Source: Streptomyces formicae (GTDB lineage: Bacteria > Actinomycetota > Actinomycetes > Streptomycetales > Streptomycetaceae). From it: a DNA stretch of 64,000 nt. The notes beneath the pieces were generated by a model, which did no database searches, was not told the DNA's origin, and was given only the letters and a program-made list of their open reading frames with translations. Made by a program: the position numbers and the translations under genes. The stretch spans positions 5,682,001 through 5,746,000 of the forward strand of contig NZ_CP022685.1 of NCBI RefSeq assembly GCF_002556545.1, read 5' to 3'. Below are positions 25,699-36,409 of the stretch, piece by piece (position 1 is the first letter of the stretch; each line of letters starts with the position of its first letter).

Positions 25699-26337
25699 GT
25701 GGCCAAGAGCGCTGTGGTCGCGCGCCCCAAGCGCCTCGTCGTGCTGGTGTCCGGGTCGGGCACGAACCTGCAGGCCCTGATCGACACCATCGGCGAAGAG
25801 GGCGCGCGGGGCTACGGAGCCGAGATCGTCGCGGTCGGTGCCGACCGCGACGGCATCGCGGGCCTGGAGCGTGCCGAGCGCGCCGGGATCCCGACCTTTG
25901 TCTGCCGGGTGAAGGACCACGCGACCCGCGACGAGTGGGACGCGGCGCTGGCCGAGGCGACCGCCGCGTACGAACCCGACCTGGTGGTCTCCGCCGGGTT
26001 CATGAAGATCGTGGGGAAGGCGTTCCTCGCGCGCTTCGGCGGGCGGTTCGTGAACACGCACCCCGCGCTGCTGCCCAGTTTTCCGGGGGCCCACGGTGCG
26101 CGCGACGCGCTCGCGTACGGCGTGAAGGTCACCGGTTGCACCGTCCACTTCGTCGACGACGGCGTCGACACCGGCCCGATCATCGCCCAGGGCGTGGTCG
26201 AGGTCCGGGACGAGGACGACGAGAGCGCTCTGCACGAGCGCATCAAGGAAGTCGAGCGCACGCTGCTCGTCGATGTCGTGGGGCGTCTGGCCCGGCACGG
26301 CTACCGCATTGAGGGACGAAAGGTTCTTATCCCGTGA
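25699..26337 (+). CDS. purN: Phosphoribosylglycinamide formyltransferase (GAR transformylase)
   Basis: A 212-residue enzyme of de novo purine synthesis that transfers the formyl group of 10-formyl-tetrahydrofolate to glycinamide ribonucleotide. It has the [10 protein letters not shown] phosphate-binding loop, the catalytic Asn and His in [12 protein letters not shown], and the catalytic Asp in [13 protein letters not shown] 25699 has GAGAAAGG upstream. Its stop overlaps the purH start (GTGA), so the two are co-translated. The formyl donor is supplied via folD and glyA products, both encoded in this window. Confidence 0.96.
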   Translation: MAKSAVVARPKRLVVLVSGSGTNLQALIDTIGEEGARGYGAEIVAVGADRDGIAGLERAERAGIPTFVCRVKDHATRDEWDAALAEATAAYEPDLVVSAGFMKIVGKAFLARFGGRFVNTHPALLPSFPGAHGARDALAYGVKVTGCTVHFVDDGVDTGPIIAQGVVEVRDEDDESALHERIKEVERTLLVDVVGRLARHGYRIEGRKVLIP

Positions 26338-27929
26338 CCGCCGAAGCTACGAACGCCAACGCAGCTATGAACACCGACGCTGCGCAGCGCCCCATCAAGC
26401 GCGCGCTCGTCAGCGTCTACGACAAGACCGGCCTGGAAGAGCTCGCGCGCGGGCTGCACGAGGCGGGCGTCGAGCTCGTCTCCACCGGCTCGACCGCCGC
26501 GAGGATCGCCGCCGCCGGGGTGCCCGTCACCAAGGTCGAGGAGCTCACCGGCTTCCCCGAGTGCCTGGACGGCCGCGTCAAGACGCTGCACCCGAAGGTC
26601 CACGCGGGCATCCTCGCCGACCTGCGCCTGGAGGACCACCGGCGCCAGCTCGCCGAGCTCGGTGTGGAGCCCTTCCAGCTCGTCGTGGTGAACCTGTACC
26701 CCTTCAAGGAGACCGTCGCCTCGGGCGCCACCCCCGACGAGTGCGTCGAGCAGATCGACATCGGCGGCCCCTCGATGGTCCGCGCGGCCGCCAAGAACCA
26801 CCCCTCGGTCGCGGTCGTCACCGACCCGAAGCGCTACGCGGACGTCCTGGCGGCGGTCACGGCGGGCGGCTTCGACCTGGCCGCGCGCAAGCGCCTCGCG
26901 GGAGAAGCGTTCCAGCACACGGCGGCGTACGACGTGGCGGTCGCGAGCTGGTTCGCGGACGGCTACGCGGCCGCCGACGAGTCCGGCTTCCCCGAGTTCC
27001 TCGGCGCCACGTACGCGCGCAAGAACGTGCTCCGCTACGGCGAGAACCCGCACCAGGGCGCGGCCCTCTACGTCGACGGCAACGGCGGTCTCGCCGAGGC
27101 CGAGCAGCTGCACGGCAAGGAGATGTCGTACAACAACTTCACGGACACGGACGCCGCGCGCCGTGCCGCGTACGACCACGACGAGCCCTGCGTCGCGATC
27201 ATCAAGCACGCCAACCCGTGCGGCATCGCGATCGGTTCGAACGTCGCGGAGGCGCACCGCAAGGCGCATGCCTGTGACCCGCTCTCCGCGTTCGGCGGCG
27301 TGATCGCCGTCAACCGCCCCGTCTCCAAGGAGATGGCCGAGCAGGTCGCCGAGATCTTCACCGAGGTCATCGTCGCGCCGGAGTACGAGGACGGCGCCCT
27401 CGAAGTCCTCACCAAGAAGAAGAACATCCGCGTGCTGCGCGCCCACCGGGCGCCGTCCAACGCCGTGGAGGTCAAGCAGATCGACGGCGGCGCGCTGCTC
27501 CAGGTCACCGACCGGCTCCAGGCCGACGGCGACAACCCCGCCAACTGGACGCTCGCCACGGGCGACGCCCTGAACGAGGGCGAGCTCGCCGAGCTGGCCT
27601 TCGCCTGGAAGGCGTCCCGCGCGGTGAAGTCCAACGCGATCCTGCTCGCCAAGGACGGTGCCTCGGTCGGCGTCGGCATGGGCCAGGTCAACCGCGTCGA
27701 CTCCGCGAAGCTCGCCGTCGAGCGCGCGGGCGAGGAGCGGGCCCGTGGCTCCTACGCCGCCTCCGACGCGTTCTTCCCCTTCCCCGACGGTCTGGAGATC
27801 CTGACCGCCGCGGGCGTCAAGGCCGTGGTCCAGCCCGGCGGTTCGGTCCGCGACGAGCTGGTCGTGGAGGCCGCGAAGAAGGCGGGCGTCACGATGTACT
27901 TCACGGGGACGCGGCACTTCTTCCACTGA
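26334..27929 (+). CDS. purH: Bifunctional AICAR transformylase/IMP cyclohydrolase
   Basis: A 531-residue enzyme for the last two steps of IMP synthesis. The N-terminal cyclohydrolase domain (about 20-150) begins [19 protein letters not shown] and has STGSTAARI. The C-terminal formyltransferase domain contains KHANPCG (the Lys-His catalytic motif, about residue 290) and ends in [10 protein letters not shown], which is conserved. GTG 26334 overlaps the purN stop. A strong terminator follows. Its substrate AICAR (as ZMP/ZTP) is the ligand sensed by the riboswitch before glyA at 60.8 kb. Confidence 0.97.
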   Translation: MTAEATNANAAMNTDAAQRPIKRALVSVYDKTGLEELARGLHEAGVELVSTGSTAARIAAAGVPVTKVEELTGFPECLDGRVKTLHPKVHAGILADLRLEDHRRQLAELGVEPFQLVVVNLYPFKETVASGATPDECVEQIDIGGPSMVRAAAKNHPSVAVVTDPKRYADVLAAVTAGGFDLAARKRLAGEAFQHTAAYDVAVASWFADGYAAADESGFPEFLGATYARKNVLRYGENPHQGAALYVDGNGGLAEAEQLHGKEMSYNNFTDTDAARRAAYDHDEPCVAIIKHANPCGIAIGSNVAEAHRKAHACDPLSAFGGVIAVNRPVSKEMAEQVAEIFTEVIVAPEYEDGALEVLTKKKNIRVLRAHRAPSNAVEVKQIDGGALLQVTDRLQADGDNPANWTLATGDALNEGELAELAFAWKASRAVKSNAILLAKDGASVGVGMGQVNRVDSAKLAVERAGEERARGSYAASDAFFPFPDGLEILTAAGVKAVVQPGGSVRDELVVEAAKKAGVTMYFTGTRHFFH

Positions 27930-27945
27930 GCCGCACCCTGACACG

Positions 27946-27988
27946 ACGGTGGCCGCGTCCCTCCCCCGAGGAGGGACGCGGCCACCGT
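27946..27988. terminator. Bidirectional terminator between purH and a convergent gene
   Basis: ACGGTGGCCGCGTCCCTC (27946-27963) pairs perfectly with 27971-27988; one more C-G pair closes a 5-base loop. It lies between the purH stop (27929) and the stop of the leftward gene at 28016. Confidence 0.88.
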
Positions 27989-28015
27989 TCGTGCCCCGTG
28001 CCGGGGCCGACTCGC

Positions 28016-28648
28016 TCAGTAGCGAGGGCGGTTGAACCACGCGGTGCCGCTGGGGACGACGGGCGCGAGGGTGATGATGACGGCGAAGACGACCCAGATG
28101 AGCGGGCCGATGATCGCGGTCGCCAGGCCCGTGTCCAGGCCGACGAAGAGGTAGATGAGGCCGACGATGCCGCCGAGCGCGCCGTAGACCACCGTCGTGA
28201 TGCGCACGCCCTGGCCGCCTCGGCCGAACTTCACGCCGAGCGTGATCGAGAGGGTGGCGAGAGCGGCGGCGATGAGCGCGAAGACCACGAACAGGCCGGT
28301 GGCCGCGTCACCGAAGCCCGCGTCGTCGAGGCCGAACTCGTCGGCGCTGTCCGAGACGTCGTTGGCGACGGCGGCGCCGTAGAGGAAGCCGATGGTCGAC
28401 AGGATCTGCACCGAGGAGATCAGGAACAGGAAGACCCGCGCGGTCATCAGGAGACCCGGCATCGACTGCTGCATCATGTTGCCGCCCGGGTAACCGGGGT
28501 AGCCCGGGTAGCCGGGCTGCTGCGGGTAGCCGTAGCCCTGCTGCGGCGGGACGCCGGGCGGGGCCTGCTGGGGATAGCCGTACCCGGGAGCGGCCGGGGG
28601 CTGCTGGGGCGGCTGCCCGTATGGGTTGTTCGGGTCGCCGTAACTCAT
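28016..28648 (-). CDS. Pro/Gln/Tyr-rich small integral membrane protein
   Basis: A 210-residue protein with a 60-residue N-terminal tail of PGYGYPQQ-type repeats and four predicted membrane helices (about residues 65-90, 115-140, 150-172, 178-200). Such tails followed by a four-helix unit are widespread in Actinobacteria and have no assigned function. ATG 28648 has GGAGGAAG upstream. It is convergent with purH and divergent from folD. Confidence 0.75.
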   Translation of the reverse strand: MSYGDPNNPYGQPPQQPPAAPGYGYPQQAPPGVPPQQGYGYPQQPGYPGYPGYPGGNMMQQSMPGLLMTARVFLFLISSVQILSTIGFLYGAAVANDVSDSADEFGLDDAGFGDAATGLFVVFALIAAALATLSITLGVKFGRGGQGVRITTVVYGALGGIVGLIYLFVGLDTGLATAIIGPLIWVVFAVIITLAPVVPSGTAWFNRPRY

Positions 28649-28902
28649 GGCGGTCTTCCTCCGTCGGGTGGTGCTGGGGACGACGCGGAGCACCATGGAG
28701 GAAGTTCTACAGATGCGGTCCGTCCCCCCGACACTGCCGCGGCACTGTGCCGCACATCGTTCTTTAGCCACGGCTTATTTGTCCAGCCGTATTCCGTATG
28801 TGTTGTGCAAGTGCAACCTCGCTGATCAGCGGCGGAACGGCGGTGCGCCCGGGGGAGTGCCCTGATTGGTACCGGGCGGGGCTCATCCGGGAAGATGGGG
28901 GC

Positions 28903-29757
28903 ATGACCGCCCAGATTCTCGATGGCAAGGCCACCGCAGCCGCGATCAAGTCCGAACTGACCGCCCGCGTGGCGGCCCTGAAGGAGAAGGGCGTCACGCC
29001 CGGACTCGGTACCGTCCTGGTCGGCGACGACCCGGGCAGCCAGAAGTACGTCGCGGGCAAGCACCGCGACTGCGCGCAGGTGGGCATCGCCTCCATCCAG
29101 CGCGAACTGCCCGCCACCGCCTCCCAGGAGGAGATCGAGGCGGTCGTCCGCGAGCTCAACGAGGACCCGTCCTGCACGGGCTACATCGTCCAGCTCCCGC
29201 TGCCCAAGGGCATCGACGAGAACCGCGTCCTGGAGCTGATGGACCCGGACAAGGACGCCGATGGCCTGCACCCGATGAACCTCGGCCGCCTCGTCCTGAA
29301 CGAGCCCGCGCCGCTGCCCTGCACGCCGTACGGCATCATCCGGCTGCTCCGGCAGCACGACGTGGAGATCAAGGGCGCCGAGGTCGTGGTCGTGGGCCGC
29401 GGCGTGACCATCGGCCGGCCGATGCCGCTCCTCCTCACCCGCAAGTCCGAGAACGCCACCGTCACGCAGTGCCACACCGGCACCCGTGACCTGGCCGCGC
29501 ACCTGAAGCGGGCCGACATCATCGTCGCCGCCGCGGGCGTGCCGCACCTGATCAAGCCCGAGGACGTGAAGCCGGGCGCCGCCGTCCTGGACGTCGGCGT
29601 CTCGCGCGACGAGAACGGCAAGATCGTCGGCGATGTCCACCCGGGCGTCGCCGAGGTGGCAGGCTGGATCTCCCCGAACCCGGGCGGCGTCGGCCCGATG
29701 ACCCGCGCACAGCTCCTGGTGAACGTGGTCGAGGCGGCGGAACGCTCCGCGAGCTGA
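28903..29757 (+). CDS. folD: Methylenetetrahydrofolate dehydrogenase/methenyl-THF cyclohydrolase
   Basis: A 284-residue bifunctional enzyme converting 5,10-methylene-THF to 10-formyl-THF, the donor used by PurN and PurH. Family markers are the [10 protein letters not shown] segment with the catalytic Tyr and Lys, [12 protein letters not shown], the NADP-binding [17 protein letters not shown], and the C-terminal [16 protein letters not shown] 28903 fixes the normal length. The DUF3017 gene follows 19 bases later in the same operon. Confidence 0.97.
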   Translation: MTAQILDGKATAAAIKSELTARVAALKEKGVTPGLGTVLVGDDPGSQKYVAGKHRDCAQVGIASIQRELPATASQEEIEAVVRELNEDPSCTGYIVQLPLPKGIDENRVLELMDPDKDADGLHPMNLGRLVLNEPAPLPCTPYGIIRLLRQHDVEIKGAEVVVVGRGVTIGRPMPLLLTRKSENATVTQCHTGTRDLAAHLKRADIIVAAAGVPHLIKPEDVKPGAAVLDVGVSRDENGKIVGDVHPGVAEVAGWISPNPGGVGPMTRAQLLVNVVEAAERSAS

Positions 29758-29776
29758 ACGGGAAAGGTGCCAGGCC

Positions 29777-30250
29777 ATGAGTGCAGGACCTGAGCCGGGG
29801 CAGACCCCGGATGCTCCCGAGGCCAAGGGCGCGGTCAGCGCGCCGAGCCCGGACGGGCGGCCGCGGAAGGTGACGCGCCGCTTCCCGCTGTTCACGCGGG
29901 ACACCGCGCGGCCCGAGGGCGGCGGCCGCGCGGCGCCCGGCGACGCGCCCGCGCCCGCCCGGCAGTGGCCCCTGCTCACCGTGGTCTCCACGGTCGGGCT
30001 CGGCCTGCTGATCACCGCGCTCGACGCGTTCCGCTTCGGCACGATACTGATCGGTCTCGCGCTCATCGGCGGCGCCGTGCTGCGCTGGATGCTGCCGGAC
30101 GTGGGGATGCTCGCGGTCCGTTCGCGGTTCACGGACATGGTCACGTACGGCGTGCTCGGCGGCGCGATCGTGCTCCTGGCGATGATGGCGCAGCCGGACC
30201 CGATCCTGGAGATCCCGTTCCTGGACGACACGCTGCACTACACGATCTGA
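29777..30250 (+). CDS. DUF3017 membrane protein
   Basis: A 157-residue protein with a 70-residue charged Pro/Gly/Arg-rich N-terminus and three hydrophobic helices (about 72-90, 93-108, 125-142). It belongs to DUF3017, regularly found right after folD in Actinobacteria; the reason for that linkage is unknown. ATG 29777 follows the folD stop by 19 bases with a GGGAAAGG ribosome site. A terminator hairpin follows. Confidence 0.82.
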   Translation: MSAGPEPGQTPDAPEAKGAVSAPSPDGRPRKVTRRFPLFTRDTARPEGGGRAAPGDAPAPARQWPLLTVVSTVGLGLLITALDAFRFGTILIGLALIGGAVLRWMLPDVGMLAVRSRFTDMVTYGVLGGAIVLLAMMAQPDPILEIPFLDDTLHYTI

Positions 30251-30283
30251 ACCACCCCGCCCCTCGCGCGCGCCGCTCGAGTG

Positions 30284-30323
30284 ACGATGGCCCGTCCTTC
30301 CCCCGGAGAGGACGGGCCATCGT
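30284..30323 (+). terminator. Terminator after the folD-DUF3017 operon
   Basis: ACGATGGCCCGTCC (30284-30297) pairs with GGACGGGCCATCGT (30310-30323), extended inward by T-A and G-U pairs, 34 bases past the stop. Confidence 0.85.
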
Positions 30324-30480
30324 CGCTCCCGTCCGAACTTACGGACCCGCCCGGCGCACGTCATCGCGTGGGGGGTGGAGGTCCGGGTCACCTTGCGCGG
30401 TAGCCGCGCGGTTCCTACAACTTCCGCGGTACCGCCGCTGGTTGACGTGACGCCGCCCGCACGCGGGCTACGCTGCGGCG

Positions 30481-31662
30481 ATGCGGATCCACCCCCTAGT
30501 CGTCGACGCGCTCATCGCGGTCGCCCTGACCACGGTGGCCGTGCTGCTCGGACAGGAGGCCCTGCGGCAGGGATGGCCCGAACTCGACGCCAGGGCGTAC
30601 GTATTGGTGGGTCTTGTCAACCTGCCGGTCGTGTTCAGGAGCCGGGCGCCGCTCACGGTCCTGCTCGTCGTCCACCTCGCGTGCGCCGTGTACGTCACCC
30701 TGGGCTACTGGCCCGTGGTGAACACCTTCGGACCCATGATCGCCGTCTATACGGTCGCGTCCGTGTACCCCGTCCGCGTCTCCCTGCCGGGCGCGGCCCT
30801 GATGTGCGCCGTATGGATCTACGCCGGTCTCATCAGCAAGGACGCCGTGATGGCGTCCGTCGTGGGACAGGCCGTCGGCTTCTCGCTCGTGCTGTGGCGC
30901 TTCGGCTACGTCGCACGTCAATCCGCCGAACTGGCGCGGCAGTTGAAGCGCGAGCAGGACGAGCGGGCGCGGCGCGAGGTCGCCGAGGAGCGCGGGCGCA
31001 TCGCCCGCGAACTGCACGACGTCGTCGCCCACCACATGTCGGTGATATCCGTGCAGGCGGGCCTCGCACGGTTCGTCTTCACCTCCGACCCCACCACCGC
31101 GCACGCGGCCCTCGGCACCATCTCGGGGACCAGCGGCGAGGCCCTCGAAGAGCTGCGCCGCATGCTGCGCGTGCTGCGGTCGGGGCCCGACGACGGCGAG
31201 GAGGGGCCCGAGGCCCCCGACGCGCCCATGCCCGGACTCGCCAGGCTCGGCGAGATGACGGAACGGCTGAGCGCCGGGGGCCTCCCCGTCGAGTTGCGCG
31301 TCACCGGCACGCCGCGCGAGGTCGCGCCCGGCGTCGAACTCTGCGCGTACCGCGTGGTCCAGGAGGCTCTGACCAACGTCATCAAGCACGCCCCCGGCGC
31401 CACCGCGACCGTCGAACTCGGCTATCTGCCCCACCACATCGAGGTGTCCGTCACCAACACCCGGCCGTCCGGCGGAGAGGGGGGTATTCCGGACAGACTA
31501 CGGACCGGTAGCGGGCACGGCTTGCTTGGGATGCGGGAGCGGGCCAAGCTCTACGGCGGGACGATCAGCATCGGCCCGCTGAGCGAGGGAGGGTTCGCCG
31601 TGCGACTCACCCTGCCGACCTCGGCGCGGGCCGCAGCGCAGGGGGACGACGCTACGGAATGA
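30481..31662 (+). CDS. NarL/DesK-type sensor histidine kinase
   Basis: A 393-residue membrane kinase. Four or five N-terminal helices (residues 5-150) form the sensor. A dimerisation/phosphotransfer region has the H-box ELHDVVAHHMSVISVQ (phospho-His at about residue 178). The C-terminal HATPase domain shows EALTNVIKHAPG (N-box) and GHGLLGMRERAKLYGG (G-box). This is the HisKA_3 group that pairs with LuxR-type response regulators, as encoded next. The signal is not deducible. ATG 30481 begins the homologous region; the ribosome site is weak. The regulator gene follows after 4 bases. Confidence 0.92.
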   Translation: MRIHPLVVDALIAVALTTVAVLLGQEALRQGWPELDARAYVLVGLVNLPVVFRSRAPLTVLLVVHLACAVYVTLGYWPVVNTFGPMIAVYTVASVYPVRVSLPGAALMCAVWIYAGLISKDAVMASVVGQAVGFSLVLWRFGYVARQSAELARQLKREQDERARREVAEERGRIARELHDVVAHHMSVISVQAGLARFVFTSDPTTAHAALGTISGTSGEALEELRRMLRVLRSGPDDGEEGPEAPDAPMPGLARLGEMTERLSAGGLPVELRVTGTPREVAPGVELCAYRVVQEALTNVIKHAPGATATVELGYLPHHIEVSVTNTRPSGGEGGIPDRLRTGSGHGLLGMRERAKLYGGTISIGPLSEGGFAVRLTLPTSARAAAQGDDATE

Positions 31663-31666
31663 CCGG

Positions 31667-32350
31667 ATGACCGGCTGCATCAAAGTGCTCGTCGTGGACG
31701 ACCAGTTCCTCATCCGTGCGGGCCTGGTGGGGCTGCTCAGGGCTGCGCCGGGCGTGGAGGTCGTCGGCGAGGCGGGCGACGGCGCCGAGGCGGTCGCGCT
31801 CGCCGCGCGGACTCGGCCCGACGTGATCCTCATGGACATCAGGATGCCGGGCATGAGCGGCATCACCGCGACCACGAAGATCCTCGCGCAGGCGCCCGAA
31901 CCGGCGCCGCGCGTCCTGGTGCTCACCACCTTCGACCTCGACGAGTACGTGTACGGGGCGCTGCGGGCCGGAGCCTCCGGGTTCCTGCTCAAGGACTCCG
32001 GGCCCGAACGGCTGCTCGCCGCGGTGGCGGCGGTCGGGGGCGGTGACGCGCTCTTCGCGCCCAGCGTGACGCGGCGCCTGGTCGAGGCGTTCGCCCGGCA
32101 GACGGCGGGGCCCGGTGGCGCGGGCGACGAACCGCCGCCCGATCTGGGGGCGTTGACCCTGCGGGAGGTCGAGGTCCTCAAGCTCATCGCGCGCGGTCTG
32201 ACCAACGCGGAGATCGCCGAGCGGCTCTACATCAGCGAGGCCACGGTCAAGACGCACCTCAACCGCACGATGAGCAAGCTCGACCTGGACAGCAGGGCGC
32301 AGGCCGTGGTGGTGGCCTACGAGACGGGGCTCGTCACGCCCGGGGGCTGA
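31667..32350 (+). CDS. NarL/LuxR-family response regulator
   Basis: A 227-residue regulator. The receiver domain has acidic pocket DD (VLVVDDQF), phospho-acceptor Asp in VILMDIRMPGMSG (about residue 54) and Lys in FLLKDSG. The C-terminal LuxR helix-turn-helix reads LTLREVEVLKLIARGLTNAEIA through SEATVKTHL (about 160-205). It is the cognate partner of the kinase 4 bases upstream. No target operon is visible; the next gene (tendamistat-like) lies on the other strand. Confidence 0.94.
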   Translation: MTGCIKVLVVDDQFLIRAGLVGLLRAAPGVEVVGEAGDGAEAVALAARTRPDVILMDIRMPGMSGITATTKILAQAPEPAPRVLVLTTFDLDEYVYGALRAGASGFLLKDSGPERLLAAVAAVGGGDALFAPSVTRRLVEAFARQTAGPGGAGDEPPPDLGALTLREVEVLKLIARGLTNAEIAERLYISEATVKTHLNRTMSKLDLDSRAQAVVVAYETGLVTPGG

Positions 32351-32417
32351 GGGGCCCGCGATCCGGTGCGGAGGCGGGCCCGGTGGTTCAGCACCTGGTG
32401 GTTCATCGTCCAGTGGT

Positions 32418-32747
32418 TCAGCAGGTGACGACCTTGCCGTAGGAGCCGCGGCCCCAGTTCCACTCCCACTGCTCGCCGTGCTGGTAGGTCAGGCACGGCG
32501 AGTCGTTGCCCCAGTCGATGACGACCTTCAGGTGCATGGCCTCGCCGCAGAGGTTGGTCACCTTCACGTACTTCTTGTGCTTGATGACGTCCCGCTTCAC
32601 ACAGGACGGGGCGGTGCCCTGGATCGCGGTGGGCGCGGTGGCCGGTGCCGCCGCTGCCGTGGGCGCGATGGCCAGGCCCGTGGCGAGGAGGGCGGAGGCG
32701 GCGAGTGCGCCCGTGGTGAGGCGGGCGAGACGGTTGCCGTGTGTCAT
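32418..32747 (-). CDS. Small secreted protein with tendamistat-like cysteine pattern
   Basis: A 109-residue secreted protein. A signal peptide (RLARLTTGALAASALLATG, cleavage near AAAAP) leaves a mature domain of about 75 residues with four Cys spaced 17, 17 and 23 residues apart (SCVKRD, NLCGEA, SPCLTY, VVTC). The opening APSCV and the pattern recall alpha-amylase inhibitors of the tendamistat family (two disulfides, beta-sandwich). However, the Trp-Arg-Tyr inhibitory triad is absent; HKKY stands at that place. Amylase inhibition is therefore unlikely, although the fold may be the same. ATG 32747 has GAAGGG upstream. Confidence 0.7.
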   Translation of the reverse strand: MTHGNRLARLTTGALAASALLATGLAIAPTAAAAPATAPTAIQGTAPSCVKRDVIKHKKYVKVTNLCGEAMHLKVVIDWGNDSPCLTYQHGEQWEWNWGRGSYGKVVTC

Positions 32748-33390
32748 GTCCGGGGCCCTTCGTGAGGTGGGTGCCGCGTCGCGTCGCGGTTCCTCACGAA
32801 CTCTGCCTACCCGCCGTGCTCGTGCGTGGCTGAACATGGCCGGTGCGCGCTTCTTCGACCCTTTCGTGGGACGGCGCGCGCCCAAACCTGAGACGGCGCC
32901 CGTCCTCACCCCCGTGGGAGGACGAACGCCGCCGGTCAGCGCGCTGGTTCCGGTGGGAATCAGCCGATGTAAGCGATGCGTTTCGCTTGAGATCCAGAGT
33001 CATGGACCCGCCAACCCCGGACAAGGGATGACCGGCCCCTGTGGCACGGAGGTGACCATTCCGCAACGGTGTTCGGGGCGTGCAACGAGCTTGGTCCGAT
33101 GTCCGTACGAGCGGAAGGAATCGGTCAACTCTCCCAATCGGGACGCTCTGTGACGTCCCGGACCGGTCCCAGGGGTTCCGCATCGTGGAGCGGGGCGGCG
33201 GTGGGACACTGGTCCGCGAATCGCGGGGAGTGTGACGCTGCACGCCAGTGGCCCGAATGCTCCCGTGCGCCCCCACGGCCGGAACTGACATCCTGACTTT
33301 GCGCATCCCTCTGGGTAGTCCAGAACGGGATGGCGGCAAGACGGACGCGCGGGGGCAGGACAGGCACGTACGGGGGGAATAGGGGGAGCA
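32748..33390. other. 643-bp intergenic region, no gene recognised
   Basis: Open frames on both strands look like shadows. Features seen are a hairpin near 32890-32930 (CGTCCTC with GAGGACG) and a 6-bp inverted repeat AAGCGA-N6-TCGCTT near 32968-32985. The ribosome site GGGGGAG stands before ATG 33391. Base composition drops slightly around 33040-33130, as in a promoter region for the rightward HTH gene. Confidence 0.5.
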
Positions 33391-34542
33391 ATGCCTCGTT
33401 GGAAGGCGCTACCGGATGAGCTCGACCCGCAGGTCAGGGAGTTCGCCAGCCAGTTGCGCAGGCTCGTCGACCGTAGTGGGCTGAGCATCGCGGCGGTGTC
33501 CGACAGGACCGGCTACAGCAAGACGTCGTGGGAGCGCTATCTGAACGGGCGACTGCTCGCGCCCAAGGGGGCGATCGTCGCGCTCGCCGAGGTCACCGGG
33601 ACGCCTCCGGTGCATCTCATCACCATGTGGGAGCTGGCGGAGCGGGCGTGGAGCCGTTCCGAGCAGCGGCACGACATGACCATGCAGGCGATCCGGATCT
33701 CGCAGGCGCGGGCGGCGTTGGGGGAGTTGGGCCAGAACCCGGGCGGTTCGTCCAAGGCGTCCAAGACGCCCAAGGGCAAGGGGGACGGGGCGGCTGCGCG
33801 GAACGGGGGCGGGGGGATCGGGAGCGCTACGGGGATCGCGGGCCCGGCCGGAGTCTCCCCCACGGTGCCGCCGCAGCGCCCTGCCCCTTCCCCGGCCCCT
33901 TCTCCTTCCCCTTCTCCTTCTCCACCCGGTGGTGCTTTCGGCGCTCCATCGTCTTCGTACGGAGACGTGTCCGCGTCGGCGTTCGGTGCCGGTGGCGTTC
34001 CGCCTCAGGGGGAGGACGGAGGTGCCGGGGCTTCTCCTGACGGCCAGCGGCGGCGTCGGAAGCTGACGATGTTCCTCGCGGGGACGGTGGGGGCGCTGGT
34101 CGTGATCGCCGCTGCCGTGCTGTTGACGCGGGGCGGCGACGACAAGAAGGACGAGGCGAAGCCGTCGGCTACGCCCAGTTCCAGTCGTGCGAAGTTGCCC
34201 GCGGGGGTCGAGTGCAGTGGGACGGACTGCGCGGGCAAGGATCCCGAGAACATGGGGTGCGGCGGCGAGTTGGCGAGGACGACGTCGCGGGCCACGATCG
34301 GCAAGACGGTGATCGAGGTGCGCTTCAGCAAGGTGTGCGGGGCCGCTTGGGCGCGGATCACGCAGGCGGCGCCCGGGGACACGGTGGAGATCACCGGGGG
34401 CGGTGGGGGTGCGGGGGCGAAGCAGAAGGGGACGGTGAGCAAGAACTTCGACGCGTATACGCCGATGGTGGCGGTGAAGAACGGCACGGCGGCAAAGGCG
34501 TGCGCGACGCTTGCGTCTGGCCAGACGGGTTGCACGACGTAG
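33391..34542 (+). CDS. HTH-DUF2690 membrane regulator
   Basis: A 383-residue protein. An N-terminal XRE-like helix-turn-helix (about residues 22-70, SIAAVSDRTGYSKTSWERYL) is followed by a Gly/Pro/Ser-rich linker (about 125-215), one membrane helix (FLAGTVGALVVIAAAVLL, about 230-248) and an external DUF2690 domain with five Cys (GVECSGTDCAGKDPENMGCG and later). Such HTH-TM-DUF2690 proteins are numerous in Streptomyces and are presumed to link an outside signal to gene control. GGGGGAG precedes ATG 33391. No partner gene is adjacent. Confidence 0.85.
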   Translation: MPRWKALPDELDPQVREFASQLRRLVDRSGLSIAAVSDRTGYSKTSWERYLNGRLLAPKGAIVALAEVTGTPPVHLITMWELAERAWSRSEQRHDMTMQAIRISQARAALGELGQNPGGSSKASKTPKGKGDGAAARNGGGGIGSATGIAGPAGVSPTVPPQRPAPSPAPSPSPSPSPPGGAFGAPSSSYGDVSASAFGAGGVPPQGEDGGAGASPDGQRRRRKLTMFLAGTVGALVVIAAAVLLTRGGDDKKDEAKPSATPSSSRAKLPAGVECSGTDCAGKDPENMGCGGELARTTSRATIGKTVIEVRFSKVCGAAWARITQAAPGDTVEITGGGGGAGAKQKGTVSKNFDAYTPMVAVKNGTAAKACATLASGQTGCTT

Positions 34543-34569
34543 CTGCCGGTGTCGCCTTGGGTTCGTCGT

Positions 34570-34867
34570 GGGGGCGGGGCCGCGGGGGTATGTGCGTACT
34601 CGCCGTCCCAGATGACCGCCAACGGACTTGCTTCCCTGCCCCCGTCACTTATGTGCTCCGTGCGCACATACCCCCACGTCCCCTCGCGCGCGCTCGCGAC
34701 CGTCCCCCGGCGGGGGTTCCCGGCCCCCACCGGGCCGCAGTCGCTGTTCGACCGGAGGGGACGTGGCGGTATGTCCGCCCGGAGCACATGTGGCCACGTG
34801 CCGAGGTGCCCGGAGTGTGGCGGCCATCTGGGACGGCGAGGACGGACATACCGCCGCGGCCCCGCAC
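34570..34867. repeat. Foldback element: imperfect inverted repeat with about 116-bp arms
   Basis: The outer parts 34570-34620 and 34819-34867 are inverted copies at roughly 90% identity. The inner parts 34650-34685 and 34755-34790 are inverted copies with about 32 of 36 matches. The arm middles diverge, and the loop is about 70 bases. Within each arm GGTATGTSCG also appears at both ends in opposite orientation, so each arm can fold on itself. There is no open reading frame or clear target-site duplication. Confidence 0.82.
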
Positions 34868-34892
34868 CGGACCACCGGGCGGGGCCCCCTTC

Positions 34893-34912
34893 AGGGGCGC
34901 GGGGAACTGCGC
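34893..34912 (-). repeat. Reverse copy of the dispersed repeat at 21238-21301
   Basis: AGGGGCGCGGGGAACTGCGC is the exact reverse complement of the first 20 bases of the unit found three times after sucD. It sits just outside the right end of the foldback element. Confidence 0.85.
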
Positions 34913-35191
34913 AAAACCCCGTGTGACACCACACCGGACGTGGGCAAGAAGCCCCCACCCCCCACCCACCCGGCAGGGAACCACGCACCCCAGACCCGAC
35001 CAGAGAGAAAAAACGGCGACAGGGGGGAATGACCCGCTCCCCGGAGGGCAGGCGCACCGTACCCCCACGGGAGTGGTCACACCCCCACGGCGGCCGCCAC
35101 GCTCCCTCTCCCGAGGTGGCGGCCGCCCCCCGCCACAGAGGCTGTGGGCCGGGCCACACAGGGCCGGGGGTCAGGGGGAGTCGGAGCGCGA

Positions 35192-36333
<1,142 letters not shown>

Positions 36334-36340
36334 TTCGGTT

Positions 36341-36391
36341 GGTGAACGCCCCTTGGCGGCCGCTTCGTGCGGCCGCCAAGGGGCGTTCACC
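36341..36391. terminator. Bidirectional terminator after mdh
   Basis: A perfect 23-bp stem (36341-36363 with 36369-36391) closes on TTCGT. It stands between the convergent ends of mdh (36333) and the MFS gene (36410). Confidence 0.93.
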
Positions 36392-36409
36392 GTTCTTCGG
36401 GCGTGTTCG

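Noticed and set aside
32843..33390. Small open frames between the tendamistat-like and HTH-DUF2690 genes
   Set aside because: No initiation signals and no codon-position GC bias of real Streptomyces genes.
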